This document shows positions 27,102 through 37,032 of a stretch of 64,000 nt of DNA, piece by piece. Source of the DNA: Pseudomonadota bacterium (lineage in GTDB: Bacteria; Desulfobacterota; Binatia; Binatales; Binataceae); the NCBI GenBank assembly GCA_021324755.1, contig JAJPIL010000022.1, positions 1-64,000 of the forward strand. Direction: 5' to 3'. A model generated the notes under the pieces. It searched no databases, had not been told where the DNA came from, and was given only the letters and a program-made list of their open reading frames with translations. Numbering within the stretch: the first letter of the stretch is position 1; each line of letters starts with the position of its first letter. The position numbers and the translations under genes were made by a program.

Positions 27102-27299
27102 TTATCTTCGCGTTGACTATAATCTCAGGCTGACGTAGCGTCAAAAAGAGAGCCTCGGCAACACTTGTGGACCAGTCGGGTAAGCTTAGACGGACTTTCG
27201 TTGATTCGGTCAAGGGTTAAAATACAGAAATAGAAAGACTTGGGGCTTTGGTGAGGTAGGCGATCGCGCTTGGATGCGCGAGGTCGAGGACGGGTAGTT

Positions 27300-28160
27300 A
27301 TGTGGAACACCGTAAAGACGACGCTTCTTTTGGGGCTTCTAACCGGCTTGATAATGCTTATCGGAGGCGCGCTCGGTGGGGAGCGCGGCGTGGTTGTAGC
27401 CTTCGCGTTTGCCGCAGCAATGAATTTTTTTAGTTACTGGTTTTCCGATAGGCTGGTTTTGGCTGCCTACGGTGCTCGTGAGCTCAGTCCTGAGCAGGCG
27501 CCCGAGATATACGAAATAGTCCAGGAGCTTGCGCGGGAAGCGAATATTCCAACGCCTAGATTGTACCTTATCGATAGCGACACGCCCAATGCTTTCGCGA
27601 CGGGTCGCAGCCCCAGGCATGCCGCGGTAGCGGTAACGCGCGGGATATTGCGGATATGCGATCGGCGCGAGCTCAAGGGTGTTCTGGGTCATGAGCTTTC
27701 GCACGTTCTTAACAGAGACATTCTCACGAGCTCGATCGCTGCGACGCTCGCAGGCGCGGTGATGTTGCTTGCGAGCTGGATTAGGTGGGCCGCGATTTTT
27801 GGCGGCGTTGAGGAGCGGCGCGAGGAGGGAGAAGGCGGCATGCTGGGCTTGCTGGTTATGTCGATGCTTGCGCCGTTGGCGGCCTCGCTGATTCAATTGG
27901 CCGTGTCGCGGACGCGCGAATATCAGGCAGACGCCACTGGAGCGCGCCTTGCAAGAGATCCCTTGGCGCTGGCCAGCGCGTTGCGCAAGCTAGAAATTGC
28001 AAATCAACGGCTGCCGCTCGACACTACGCCAGCTACCGCACACCTTTTCATCGTCAACCCGCTTTCGGGAGAGGGCTTGATGCGGCTGTTTTCAACCCAT
28101 CCGCCAATCGAGGACCGCATACGCCGCTTAGAAGCGATGGCCCGGGCACAACAAGCGTAG
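27300..28160 (+). CDS. htpX: HtpX-type membrane metalloprotease (M48)
   Basis: Inner-membrane zinc protease for quality control of membrane proteins. From the ATG at 27300 it has 286 residues. Two N-terminal membrane helices (about residues 5-25 and 30-50) precede a region with [13 protein letters not shown] and the zinc motif [11 protein letters not shown]. Two more hydrophobic stretches follow, then the third ligand region [13 protein letters not shown], and [15 protein letters not shown] at the end. All these are HtpX features. A GTG-type start ten codons upstream is possible. A DUF1844 gene and degP follow, making an envelope-stress neighbourhood. Confidence 0.94.
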   Translation: MWNTVKTTLLLGLLTGLIMLIGGALGGERGVVVAFAFAAAMNFFSYWFSDRLVLAAYGARELSPEQAPEIYEIVQELAREANIPTPRLYLIDSDTPNAFATGRSPRHAAVAVTRGILRICDRRELKGVLGHELSHVLNRDILTSSIAATLAGAVMLLASWIRWAAIFGGVEERREEGEGGMLGLLVMSMLAPLAASLIQLAVSRTREYQADATGARLARDPLALASALRKLEIANQRLPLDTTPATAHLFIVNPLSGEGLMRLFSTHPPIEDRIRRLEAMARAQQA

Positions 28161-28173
28161 AGGTCGAACGCAA

Positions 28174-28617
28174 GTGACCGAAGAGCAAGAGAAAACGCGA
28201 GGATTCAAAGTCGAGGACCGGCGGCGCTTCTCGCCCGAGGGCGAACCTCGGCCGGAACACGCCGACAGGGACGAAACTGAGACACAAAGTAGCGAGTCGA
28301 AGGCCCAAACTACCGAAGCGCGTCGAGCCGAAAGAGAGCGACCGAAGCTAGATCCGACGGGTGCCGAGATCAGCTTTTCGGCCTTCATAGTAGGCCTGTC
28401 GACCCAGGCGTTGGTGCACTTGGGCGAGATTCCCGACCCTTCGACTAATCTCGTGGCTCGCGACCTCAACGCGGCTTCTCAAGTGATAGATATCCTGGGG
28501 ATGCTGGAGCAGAAGACGCGGGGCAACTTAACGCCCGAAGAAGAGCGCCTGTTAGCCTCGATTTTGTACGATCTGCGTATGAAGTACGTGGAGTTGACCC
28601 GCGCCGGACTCAGCTAA
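28174..28617 (+). CDS. DUF1844 family protein
   Basis: Protein of 147 residues. The first 60 are charged and low in complexity (many Glu, Arg, Ser). The rest is the DUF1844 domain: SFSAFIVGLSTQALVHLGE, then DLNAASQVIDILGMLEQKT and GNLTPEEERLLASILYDLRMKYVEL. The function of the family is unknown. The gene follows htpX by 13 bases and precedes degP by 42, so the three are likely one transcript. Confidence 0.85.
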   Translation: MTEEQEKTRGFKVEDRRRFSPEGEPRPEHADRDETETQSSESKAQTTEARRAERERPKLDPTGAEISFSAFIVGLSTQALVHLGEIPDPSTNLVARDLNAASQVIDILGMLEQKTRGNLTPEEERLLASILYDLRMKYVELTRAGLS

Positions 28618-28659
28618 AAAGAGGCTTGTGTCAGCAGGCCCGTTCGGGCAAGAACTTAG

Positions 28660-30111
28660 ATGCGGCCTCGGTGGTTGCGCAAAAAAGCTTTTGGGGTTGC
28701 TGGCTTTCTTCTGGTGAGTTTGTTTGTTTTCAAGGCCGAAGCCAGCAGACTCTGGAGTGAAACCGCGCCCCGACAAACCCGAGGGTTGCAGACCCTTCCC
28801 GAATTCGTCGAACTTTCGTCTGAGCTAGTCCCGACTGTTGTTAGCATCGCTATCGAGTCTGAAAAAGGCTCTCATCTCTCTACGTTCTGGTCGTTCGATA
28901 GCGCAAGCCCCTTTGAAGAACTTCCACCACCAGGCCATGGTTTACCTCAGGGCGACGTACACAGCTTAGGTTGTGGCTTTATAATCGACAAACAGGGCTT
29001 TATCGTGACGAACCAGCACGTGGTGGCCGAGCCAGGTCGTATTGTGGTTACCACGCAAGATGGTGAGCAGTACAAAGCAAAAATTATTGGGCAGGATGAA
29101 AAAAGCGACATCGCCCTGCTCAAGATAAATGCTAATCGTCCGTTGCGCTATGCGCCGCTTGGTGACTCTGACAAGCTTAAGGTCGGCGAATGGGTTCTCG
29201 CGATTGGTAATCCTTTCGGCTTCGACCACTCGGTCACGGTCGGTATCGTAAGCGCTGTCGACCGCGTCATACCTGGTAGCTACGGAAAGTTCATACAGAC
29301 CGACGCTTCAATAAACCCCGGCAATTCCGGCGGGCCGCTGATCAACACTCGAGGGGAAGTCGTGGGCGTAAACTCAGAGATTTATACGCGCAGCGGCTCC
29401 AATATTGGAATTGGCTTCGCGATCCCCGTAAATCTTGTCAAAAGCGAGCTCGACCAACTCGAGCGCTTCGGCTACGTAAGCCACGGCTGGCTCGGTGTCT
29501 ATTTGCAGGACGTCACCGAAGAGCTGGAACAGGCCCTAGGCACGCATAACACCCATGGCGCGCTTGTGGCGGATTTGGTGCCGGACAGTCCAGCCAGTCG
29601 GGCCGGCGTCAAACGTGGCGACATCATCCTTGCCTATGACGGCAGGCCGGTAGCCAATTCTTTGATGCTCCCAGTCATGGTTGGCGAGACACCTGCTGGC
29701 CGTCAAGTAAGACTCACGGTGATGCGCGACGGCAAGGTGCGAGAGTTAAAAGTTACGATCGACGCGGCCAAGGAAGCGAGTTCGCCTAAGCAGGCGCCGC
29801 CCGTCACGCCACGCAAAAGCGCCGCCCAGCGCGATCTCGGGCTTGAAGTGGAAGCGCTGCCGCCTGAATGGCTGCACAAGGTGCGCCGCTACGACGCCAG
29901 AGGCGGAGTGATAGTGACGAACGTGACGCCCGGCAGCCCCGCTGAGGAAGCAGGGTTGCATCGGCGTGACGTTATTCTAGAAGTCGATCGCCAGCCCGTT
30001 ACAGATTTGGAAAGCTACCAGCAGGCAGTCAAAACAGCGCATGGGAAGCCCGCGGTCCTTCTGCTCGTCGTGCGGGGGCAAAATACGATGTTTTTGGCGC
30101 TTAAGCCATAA
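28660..30111 (+). CDS. Periplasmic serine protease/chaperone of the DegP/HtrA (Do) family
   Basis: Exported S1C protease, 483 residues. A signal-type hydrophobic stretch (about residues 11-26) is followed by the trypsin-like domain with the triad His120 (TNQHVV), Asp150 (KSDIALLKI) and Ser223 (GNSGGPL). Two PDZ domains follow, the first around 270-360 (GWLGVYLQDV, DSPASRAGVKRGDIIL) and the second around 390-480 (GSPAEEAGLHRRDVILEVDR). This is the Do architecture (DegP/DegQ). It degrades or refolds damaged envelope proteins. Which of DegP, DegQ or MucD it equals cannot be told. Confidence 0.94.
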   Translation: MRPRWLRKKAFGVAGFLLVSLFVFKAEASRLWSETAPRQTRGLQTLPEFVELSSELVPTVVSIAIESEKGSHLSTFWSFDSASPFEELPPPGHGLPQGDVHSLGCGFIIDKQGFIVTNQHVVAEPGRIVVTTQDGEQYKAKIIGQDEKSDIALLKINANRPLRYAPLGDSDKLKVGEWVLAIGNPFGFDHSVTVGIVSAVDRVIPGSYGKFIQTDASINPGNSGGPLINTRGEVVGVNSEIYTRSGSNIGIGFAIPVNLVKSELDQLERFGYVSHGWLGVYLQDVTEELEQALGTHNTHGALVADLVPDSPASRAGVKRGDIILAYDGRPVANSLMLPVMVGETPAGRQVRLTVMRDGKVRELKVTIDAAKEASSPKQAPPVTPRKSAAQRDLGLEVEALPPEWLHKVRRYDARGGVIVTNVTPGSPAEEAGLHRRDVILEVDRQPVTDLESYQQAVKTAHGKPAVLLLVVRGQNTMFLALKP

Positions 30112-30191
30112 AGTTAGCTTTTCCCTAAACCCTGCTGGCCTGCTACCATCTGGTAGAAGTTTTTAAAGACGTCCCAGGGGCTTGTCGTATC

Positions 30192-32597
30192 ATGTCGCTG
30201 AGGCGACTTTTTGTCCTTGTCACGCTCAGCGGTGCGGCCTTGCTGTTGGCGCTCGCGCCTCTCGCCCTGGTTTCTTTTTTTCGCTACTACCGCGAACTGG
30301 AAAACCAGGTGGTCGAACGCCTGTCCAGTCGACGATGGAACATCCCGTCGCGTATTTACTCTGACTCGTTTACCATTTACCCCGGTCAGAAGCTTTCGGA
30401 CATAGGCCTTTTCGAGCGTCTTGCGCGCCTCAACTACCATCGAGTCGAAGGACGTTTGCCACAAGTACGCGGCGAATACCGCTACGAAGCGGACAAGGAA
30501 AGGCTCGATATTTTCCTGCACAGCTTTAGCTATCCCTTTCGCTATTTCGACGGTGAATTGGTCGAGCTTAGAGTTGCGCGCGACGGCACGATTAAGTCGA
30601 TGCGCGACTTGGGGACAGGCAAACCGATCTACTCGCTCGAGCTCGAGCCCGAGCTTATGGGCGGAATCTACCGTGGGGCGTGGGAGCAACGCCGCTTGGT
30701 GCGCTTATCGCAGATACCGCCGCTACTAATTGACGCTATCCTTGCGGCCGAAGACCATCGCTTTTATTCACACAAGGGCGTCGACCTTATAAGGATCATC
30801 AAGGCCGCATGGGTTGATCTGACCAGTCGGCGCGTCCGGCAGGGCGGTTCGACGCTTACCCAGCAGTTGATGAAAAATTTTTTCCTAAGCCCCAAGCGCG
30901 ACTGGCGGCGCAAAATCAAAGAAGCGCTGATGGCCTACATCGCGGAGCGGCGCTTTAGCAAAGAGGAAATCCTAGAAAACTACGTCAACGACATCTATCT
31001 TGGCCAGCGCGGCCAAGAAGGCATCTACGGCGTCTGGGAAGCCTCGGAATTCTACTTCGCCAAGGAGCCACGCGACCTGACGATAGCCGAGATGGCGACG
31101 CTTGCCGGAATGATAAGCTCGCCCAACCGGCTTAATCCACTGCGCCATCCGCAAGCCGCCATTCAGAGACGCAACGAAGTGCTCAAGCTGATGCTCAATG
31201 ACGGCTACATCAGCAAAGCAGCTTACGATGAGGCCGTCGCCAGCAAGCTTCAGGTCCGCGAATCCTTTACCGAAGGCAACGATGCGCCCTATTTCGTCGA
31301 TTACGTCAAACGCGAACTGTCCGAGCGCTATCCGCCAGAGGTGCTGACCGGCGAGGGTTTGCGTATCTTTACCACCCTCGATGTTCACACTCAGAAACTT
31401 GCCGAGCTCGCCGTAGAACGCGGTCTTGAAGCGCTGGAAGCGCAGTACCCGAATTTGAGACGTAAGGAAGCCGAGGATCGGCTCGAGGCTTGCCTGGTCG
31501 CGATCGAGCCTCAAAGCGGCAAGATACGTGCGATGGTGGGAGGGCGCAGTTATTACCAAAGCCAGTTCGACCGGGTCGTGCAATCCAAACGCCAGCCGGG
31601 TTCCGTTTTTAAGCCGGTGACCTATCTTGCCGCGCTCGAGGAGACGCTCTCTGGCGGTCCCGATCGCTTCTTTCCAACCACTCGTATCGAGGATGCGCCG
31701 TTTACCTGGTACTTCGACAACCAGTCGTGGACGCCAAACAACTACAAGGATCGTTATTACGGGCAAGTGACGTTGACTTTTGCGCTCGCAGAGTCGCTCA
31801 ATGCCGCGACATCGCGCTTGGCGTACGCAGTGGGTCTTGACCGCGTGCTGGAAATGGCGCGCAGACTGGGCTTCGGCGAGCTTCCTCATTATCCGTCCGT
31901 GGTCCTCGGCGGCATCGAGGTTTCTCCGATGCAAGTGGCAAGTGCCTACTCCATCATCGCCAACGAGGGACTGAAAGTAGCCCCGTTTGCCGTTCAAGCC
32001 GTGGTGGATGCCAATGGCAAAGTGGTCGAGGGTCACGAACTAAAAGCAGAACAAGTGCTTTCCCCAGCTCTGGCTTACGAGATGATCTTCATGCTCAAGC
32101 AGGTGCTGGATCATGGCACAGCAGTCGGAGCTCGAAAAGCCGGCTTTTGGCGCCCGGCAGCCGGAAAAACCGGTACCACGAACGACTCCAAGGATGCCTG
32201 GTTTGTGGGGTTCACGCCGAATCTCTTGAGTGTCGTGTGGACGGGTTTCGACAAACGCGAGGAGCTCGGCCTTACGGGCGCGCAAGCTGCTCTGCCTATC
32301 TGGACGCGTTTTATGATGGGCGCGACCGCCGCCTATCCAGCGCTCGATTTTACGCCGCCTCCGGACGTCGTGATCGCGCGCGTTGATCCGGTGACCGGCG
32401 GACTTGCCGGCCCAGGATGTCCCCATTCAATCGAGGGAGTTTTTCCCAAAGGCATGGAACCCGCGCAAACCTGCCCACCGCTTTCCGCTCAGGCGACTTC
32501 GGTGTATGGCGGGCCAAACTATCCGTCAACGCAGGCACCAGACGATCCTGCCGTGTCGCCCAGAGAGTTCTTTTCGTTACCAGGCGCCCGTCGTTAA
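30192..32597 (+). CDS. Bifunctional class A penicillin-binding protein (PBP1b-like)
   Basis: Inner-membrane peptidoglycan polymerase and cross-linker, 801 residues. A membrane helix at about 10-30 is followed by a UB2H-like region (about 60-150). The GT51 transglycosylase starts with AAEDHRFYSHKG (catalytic Glu187) and has RQGGSTLTQQLMKNFFL and FSKEEILENYVNDIYLG. The transpeptidase motifs are SxxK at Ser471 (GSVFKP), SLN at 535-537 and KTG at 659-661. The UB2H-like segment and short N-terminus favour PBP1b over PBP1a. No LpoB partner is recognised here. Confidence 0.93.
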   Translation: MSLRRLFVLVTLSGAALLLALAPLALVSFFRYYRELENQVVERLSSRRWNIPSRIYSDSFTIYPGQKLSDIGLFERLARLNYHRVEGRLPQVRGEYRYEADKERLDIFLHSFSYPFRYFDGELVELRVARDGTIKSMRDLGTGKPIYSLELEPELMGGIYRGAWEQRRLVRLSQIPPLLIDAILAAEDHRFYSHKGVDLIRIIKAAWVDLTSRRVRQGGSTLTQQLMKNFFLSPKRDWRRKIKEALMAYIAERRFSKEEILENYVNDIYLGQRGQEGIYGVWEASEFYFAKEPRDLTIAEMATLAGMISSPNRLNPLRHPQAAIQRRNEVLKLMLNDGYISKAAYDEAVASKLQVRESFTEGNDAPYFVDYVKRELSERYPPEVLTGEGLRIFTTLDVHTQKLAELAVERGLEALEAQYPNLRRKEAEDRLEACLVAIEPQSGKIRAMVGGRSYYQSQFDRVVQSKRQPGSVFKPVTYLAALEETLSGGPDRFFPTTRIEDAPFTWYFDNQSWTPNNYKDRYYGQVTLTFALAESLNAATSRLAYAVGLDRVLEMARRLGFGELPHYPSVVLGGIEVSPMQVASAYSIIANEGLKVAPFAVQAVVDANGKVVEGHELKAEQVLSPALAYEMIFMLKQVLDHGTAVGARKAGFWRPAAGKTGTTNDSKDAWFVGFTPNLLSVVWTGFDKREELGLTGAQAALPIWTRFMMGATAAYPALDFTPPPDVVIARVDPVTGGLAGPGCPHSIEGVFPKGMEPAQTCPPLSAQATSVYGGPNYPSTQAPDDPAVSPREFFSLPGARR

Positions 32598-32880
32598 TAT
32601 CTGGGATAAGAAAAGAAAGTAGTCGGACAAACTCTAAGCGGTTCTGCGGCTCTAATCTTCTTAAGCCGACAGCTCCGTCCAAAACGTAGCCAAAGAGTTT
32701 CTCGGCTTTGCGTTCCTGCGCTTACATGAACGCTAGCGAGTCGAGGCCGCTCCTTTTTACCTTACTGGCTTCAAGACTCGTAAACCTTGGCAAATGTGCT
32801 CAAGTAGGTTCGCTTCGAATACGCGGCCGAGTTGAGGTAAGATACTCCTGTAAGAAGCCGAGTACGGTTTTCCCAGTCGG

Positions 32881-34095
32881 ATGAATTTTTGGAACAATCG
32901 CTTGTTTGTCTTGGTAGGTGCGGCGTGCGCTGTTCTAGGCGGATGCTTTAGCGCCACTTCGACTATAAAGCCTTTGCCACCGTTACCACCACTCAGCGAA
33001 GAGTCGGCGCAGCATTCGGTCGAAGCTTCGCCGGAAACGCCGCAACCCGATCGCCTAAGCGAGTCTGCGGGAGTGGAGGAGCAAACGCTCGAGCCGCCGG
33101 CGCCTTCGGCTGAAGCGTCAACAACGCCCAATCCCTCGTCGGCTGAGGCTCAAAGCAACACTGACAACACCTCTGGCGCACAATCGGCCGCGGAGAGTCC
33201 GCCACTTGGGCCGAGCACGATTCCGAGCGCGACGGCGACGCCGGGAAGCGATACTTCGACAGCCACGCCGAGCGACGAAAAGACGTCTGCCAGCGAGCCG
33301 CCATCCAAGCCGAAGACGACGCCAAACTCCGCCGGCGAAAGGGAAACGGTCTCGGGCAGCGAGACGAGCTACCCGCAGGCGGGTGAATCGAGCTCAGCTG
33401 AGGCCACGTCGAATCCTGCGCTTGCAACTGCAGCGCCTGGTCGCAGCACGGAGGAAAGCTTGGTCGGTGGCCCGTCTGCATCTTCTGGTGGCCCGTCTGG
33501 ATCGGCTACAGAAGTTGCACTACTTTCCGCGGTTTCGGATTTTTCCGCCGACCATGACTTGAGTAATCGTTCGCTTAGCGGTTTAATTTCTGATTCGCTT
33601 CCTGCGGCGAAGGCGGCCTCGATGCGGATGGTCGAGCAGGCTCGGGTGCGGTTAAAAGCTAACGACATAAGCGGCGCAATGAGGCTACTTTCGCGGGCAA
33701 TCTCGATCGATCCGACCGATTCGTACGCGTATTTTTACCTGGGGCGAGCTTATCTTGCGAAAAAGGATGCTAAGCAGGCGCTCACTTTCTTCCAGCGCGC
33801 CGCGCTTGGTTTCGCTGCCAATCCCCAGTGGTTGGCCGAGACGCAAGCCTTCGAGGGCTGTGCTCAAGAGTTGCTGGGCAATGTCGCAGAGGCTCGGCAG
33901 GCGTACAAGAGCGCTTTAGCGCAGGCGCCCGACAACTATGTCGCTCAACTGGGGTATGCGCGGGTTGCTTCGGTAGAAGGTGGAACCGAGGTAAGCACGC
34001 CTGATGTCGCGCCAGAAAGTGGTTCCACCTCTCTCGGTAGTCCAAATGAGGTGCAGGACGACCCTGCGGCGTCGTCCGACAATATCGGGCAGTAG
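32881..34095 (+). CDS. TPR lipoprotein with long Ser/Thr/Pro/Glu-rich linker
   Basis: Predicted lipoprotein of 404 residues with lipobox VLGGC (Cys22). Residues about 30-225 form a low-complexity region very rich in Ser, Thr, Pro, Glu and Ala, likely an extended, disordered linker across the periplasm. After it, from about residue 245, two to three tetratricopeptide repeats follow (ARVRLKANDISGAMRLLSRAI, YFYLGRAYLAKKDAKQALTFF, and a third weaker unit). The C-terminus is again low-complexity. TPRs mediate protein contacts. Placed after the penicillin-binding protein gene, it could serve wall synthesis, but this is only a suggestion. Confidence 0.78.
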   Translation: MNFWNNRLFVLVGAACAVLGGCFSATSTIKPLPPLPPLSEESAQHSVEASPETPQPDRLSESAGVEEQTLEPPAPSAEASTTPNPSSAEAQSNTDNTSGAQSAAESPPLGPSTIPSATATPGSDTSTATPSDEKTSASEPPSKPKTTPNSAGERETVSGSETSYPQAGESSSAEATSNPALATAAPGRSTEESLVGGPSASSGGPSGSATEVALLSAVSDFSADHDLSNRSLSGLISDSLPAAKAASMRMVEQARVRLKANDISGAMRLLSRAISIDPTDSYAYFYLGRAYLAKKDAKQALTFFQRAALGFAANPQWLAETQAFEGCAQELLGNVAEARQAYKSALAQAPDNYVAQLGYARVASVEGGTEVSTPDVAPESGSTSLGSPNEVQDDPAASSDNIGQ

Positions 34096-34135
34096 TGAAG
34101 CAGGAGCAGAAGCAAGGGTATAAGCGGAAGGAGTT

Positions 34136-35143
34136 ATGCTGATTCTAGGTATTGAGTCGTCTTGCGATGATGCTGCCGCGGCGGTTCTTGAGACCGCGAC
34201 GCCTGGCAAAGCTGTGGTGCGTTCGAGTGTGGTTGCCAACCAGGAAATCGTTCACAAACGATTCGGCGGTGTGGTGCCGGAGCTCGCTTCACGATACCAC
34301 GTGAGAACGATTTCGCCTGTGATAGAAGCGGCCTTGGAAATTGCGGGTTGTTCGCTCAGCGATATCGACGGTATCGCGGTAACGCGTGGGCCAGGGCTGG
34401 TAGGCTCGCTTTTGGTTGGTCTCATGTGTGCTAAGGGGCTTGCGCAGACGCTCGATCGGCCCTTGGTCGGAGTCAACCATATCGAAGGGCATGTGTTGGC
34501 GCCGCTTTTGGAACACGAGGTCGCGATACCGTATCTGGCGCTAGTAGTCTCGGGAGGTCATTCGGCGATTTTTCTCACCGAAGATTTCGGCAAGTACCGC
34601 CGCCTGGGAAGCACTCGCGACGACGCGGCGGGCGAGGCCTTCGACAAGGTCGCCAAGATGATGGGGCTCGGTTATCCGGGAGGCCGCGTGATCGACGAGT
34701 TGGCTCGCACTGGCGACCGCAAGAAGTTCAACTTCCCGCGCGCGAAGGTTCGCGGCAATGGCTTCGACATGAGCTTCAGCGGAATCAAGACAGCCGTCGC
34801 GCTGACGTTAGGCCGGTGCGGCAACGGTAACGCGCCTGCCCCTTCCGATCTTGCCGCAAGCTTTCAAGAAGCCGTAGTCGATATGTTGCTCAAACCAACG
34901 ATGGAGGCTGCCCGCCGTTACGGCGTCAAAACAATCGCCCTTACCGGTGGCGTGGCTGCCAACTCTCGATTGCGCGAACGGTTGACTGCCGAAGCCGAAA
35001 ATGAAGGTTTTCGCGTAATCGCGCCATCGCTCAAGTACTGCACCGATAATGCCGCGATGATTGCTTTGGCGGGAAGCTACCGCCTTTTGAAAGGCGAACG
35101 GGACGCCGACGATATCGACGCCCAAGCTGCGCTAAGCCTCTGA
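34136..35143 (+). CDS. tsaD: tRNA N6-adenosine threonylcarbamoyltransferase TsaD
   Basis: Transfers threonylcarbamoyl to A37 of ANN-decoding tRNAs. It has 335 residues. The start ILGIESSCDDAAAAVL, the metal site NHIEGH (HxxxH), VSGGHSAIFL, and DDAAGEAFDKVAKMMGLGYPGG are standard, as is the C-terminal GGVAANSRLRE and YCTDNAAMIA. It lies on the plus strand between the TPR lipoprotein and rsmA. Partners tsaB and tsaE are not in view; tsaC is not seen either. Confidence 0.96.
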   Translation: MLILGIESSCDDAAAAVLETATPGKAVVRSSVVANQEIVHKRFGGVVPELASRYHVRTISPVIEAALEIAGCSLSDIDGIAVTRGPGLVGSLLVGLMCAKGLAQTLDRPLVGVNHIEGHVLAPLLEHEVAIPYLALVVSGGHSAIFLTEDFGKYRRLGSTRDDAAGEAFDKVAKMMGLGYPGGRVIDELARTGDRKKFNFPRAKVRGNGFDMSFSGIKTAVALTLGRCGNGNAPAPSDLAASFQEAVVDMLLKPTMEAARRYGVKTIALTGGVAANSRLRERLTAEAENEGFRVIAPSLKYCTDNAAMIALAGSYRLLKGERDADDIDAQAALSL

Positions 35144-35300
35144 GGACGTTCTTTTGACGCTTGCTAAACGTAAGAGAAGAAAGGCGCCGGTGCTATCAAA
35201 GGCGTCTGAGTTTATTAGAGGCTTGTTGGTCTAGCGGCCAGTCGCTTTTTGTCGGCGTCCTGAATTGTCTTTAGCTGTGCGGGTTAAAGTCTTGCAAGCC

Positions 35301-36134
35301 ATGACGGTAGGCGCGACCGGAAAGCCGATTTTCGAAAGGCTTAAACCCAGCAAGGCTCGTGGCCAAAATTTTCTGATTCAGCCAAGCTTGGCTCGGCGTA
35401 TTGTCGAGGCAGCCGAACTGAACGTAGACGACGAAGTGGTCGAAATCGGCGCCGGACTTGGCGCTCTGACCGATTGGCTCGTGCCGAGCCCGGCTCGCCG
35501 CGTCGTGGCGGTCGAGGTCGACTCGCGCCTCGCTTCGTTTCTGCGGGAGCGGTTTTCGGCCACAAACAAAGTTGAAGTAATTTGCGCAGACTTTCTCGCT
35601 TTGGACCTATTCGAACTTGCTGGACGTAGGCCCATCAAGGTGGTGGGAAACTTGCCGTTTTGCGCCGCAACCGCGATTCTGTTGCGCCTTGGGCGCTGGC
35701 GCACGCTTATCTCGCGCATGGTGCTGATGTTTCAGCGCGAAGTCGCTGAGCGAATTCGTGCTAAACCAGGAGAATCGGCATACGGAGCACTGAGCGTGAT
35801 CAGTGCGATCAATTTTTCCGTCGTCGACCACTTTCGCGTAAGCTCTGGCAATTTTTACCCGCGCCCGAAAGTCGATGCCGAAGTTCTGGTGATGACCCCA
35901 AAGCAACACACTGGGACGACGATCGGCGAGGGTTTAGAGAAACTCGTGCGCGCTTCCTTTTCGTGCCCGCGCAAGAAACTACGTAACGCTTTGAGCCTAG
36001 CCCTCAAAGTGCCAAGCGAACGCATCGAATATTGGCTCAAGGAAGGCGGGATCGATCCCGCCGCGCGGCCATCCGATTTGACTTTAGACGACTTCATTCG
36101 TCTGGCAGCCGTCTGTTCTGGGGCGAGTTCGTGA
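35301..36134 (+). CDS. rsmA: 16S rRNA (adenine(1518/1519)-N6)-dimethyltransferase RsmA (KsgA)
   Basis: Dimethylates two adjacent adenines near the 3' end of 16S rRNA. From the ATG at 35301 it has 277 residues; a TTG at 35265 would add 12. The family pattern is KPSKARGQNFLIQPSLARRIVE, then VVEIGAGLGALTDWL (SAM loop), and the catalytic motif NLPF (usually NLPY) in VVGNLPFCAA. FYPRPKVDAEVLVM and FSCPRKKLRNAL close the protein. mutM follows after 22 bases. Confidence 0.94.
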   Translation: MTVGATGKPIFERLKPSKARGQNFLIQPSLARRIVEAAELNVDDEVVEIGAGLGALTDWLVPSPARRVVAVEVDSRLASFLRERFSATNKVEVICADFLALDLFELAGRRPIKVVGNLPFCAATAILLRLGRWRTLISRMVLMFQREVAERIRAKPGESAYGALSVISAINFSVVDHFRVSSGNFYPRPKVDAEVLVMTPKQHTGTTIGEGLEKLVRASFSCPRKKLRNALSLALKVPSERIEYWLKEGGIDPAARPSDLTLDDFIRLAAVCSGASS

Positions 36135-36156
36135 GGCGTCGGCTAGGGAAAGCACT

Positions 36157-37032
36157 GTGCCGGAACTGCCAGAGGTCGAATCGCTCCGTCTAACGCTCAG
36201 TTGTACTGTCCTTGGCAAGACAATCCGCGCGGTCGAAATCCGAAGGTCAAGTCTGCGTGAGCCTATCGCTTGCGAGCTCAGCACCGCCCTTGTCGGTCAG
36301 CAAATAAAAGCGCTGGCTCGCAGGGGGAAATATCTTTTGTTGCGCCTCGATAAAGGGACGTTAGTGATCCACCTCGGAATGAGCGGAAGTCTCACCCATC
36401 GTGTCGCCGCGCGGGGCGAGAATTCGCTTGCCTGCGGCGAAAGGCGAAGCGAGCTTGCCACGGCGCTGCCGCTTGACCCCAAGCACGACCATCTGCAACT
36501 TTCGCTTAACGACGGCACCGAGCTGGTATACAACGATCCTCGTCGCTTCGGACTGTTCAAGTTCGTCGAGGTCGAGGACGCCAATTCTTTGCCAGAACTG
36601 AAAGTCCTCGGTCCAGAGCCGCTAACCGACGAGTTCAACCAGGCTTACTTAGCTGCAAAGCTGCGCAGGCGAAAAGCAGCGATAAAGAACGTTCTGATGG
36701 ACCAACGAGTCGTCGCCGGACTGGGGAATATTTACGCATCCGAGATCCTGTTTCACGCTGGTGTGCGCCCGACACGCAAAGCGTTCTCGTTGACGCTTCG
36801 CGAAATAGGTCGCGTCGTGGACGGTACCAAAACGGTTCTTGCTCGCGCGATCGATGCGGGCGGGACGACGTTTCGCAACTACCTGGACAGCCGTGGGCGA
36901 CCGGGGCGCTTCGCCTCGAGCCTTAGCGTTTACGGCCGAGCGGGCGAGAGCTGTCCTCGATGCCTCGGCAAAATCCGGTGCATCGTCCTGGGACAGCGAT
37001 CCACGTTTTATTGTCCGCGCTGCCAGAAGTAA
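36157..37032 (+). CDS. mutM: Formamidopyrimidine-DNA glycosylase (Fpg/MutM)
   Basis: Base-excision repair glycosylase/AP lyase for 8-oxoguanine and related lesions, 291 residues. The GTG start is fixed by chemistry: the residue after the initiator is the catalytic Pro in PELPEVE. LGMSG with the adjacent Lys region, RFGLFKF, and GLGNIYASEILFHAGVRP are present. The C-terminal zinc finger has four cysteines in CPRCLGKIRCI and FYCPRCQK. The gene is in line with rsmA. Confidence 0.96.
   Translation: MPELPEVESLRLTLSCTVLGKTIRAVEIRRSSLREPIACELSTALVGQQIKALARRGKYLLLRLDKGTLVIHLGMSGSLTHRVAARGENSLACGERRSELATALPLDPKHDHLQLSLNDGTELVYNDPRRFGLFKFVEVEDANSLPELKVLGPEPLTDEFNQAYLAAKLRRRKAAIKNVLMDQRVVAGLGNIYASEILFHAGVRPTRKAFSLTLREIGRVVDGTKTVLARAIDAGGTTFRNYLDSRGRPGRFASSLSVYGRAGESCPRCLGKIRCIVLGQRSTFYCPRCQK

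Noticed and set aside
30972-32036. A 354-codon open frame on the minus strand
   Set aside because: It lies wholly inside the penicillin-binding protein gene, antisense to it, and shows no domain; long antisense frames are expected in GC-rich coding DNA.
35144-35264. Possible tRNA between tsaD and rsmA
   Set aside because: A few stem-like bases were noticed, but no cloverleaf, T-loop motif or anticodon arm can be built.
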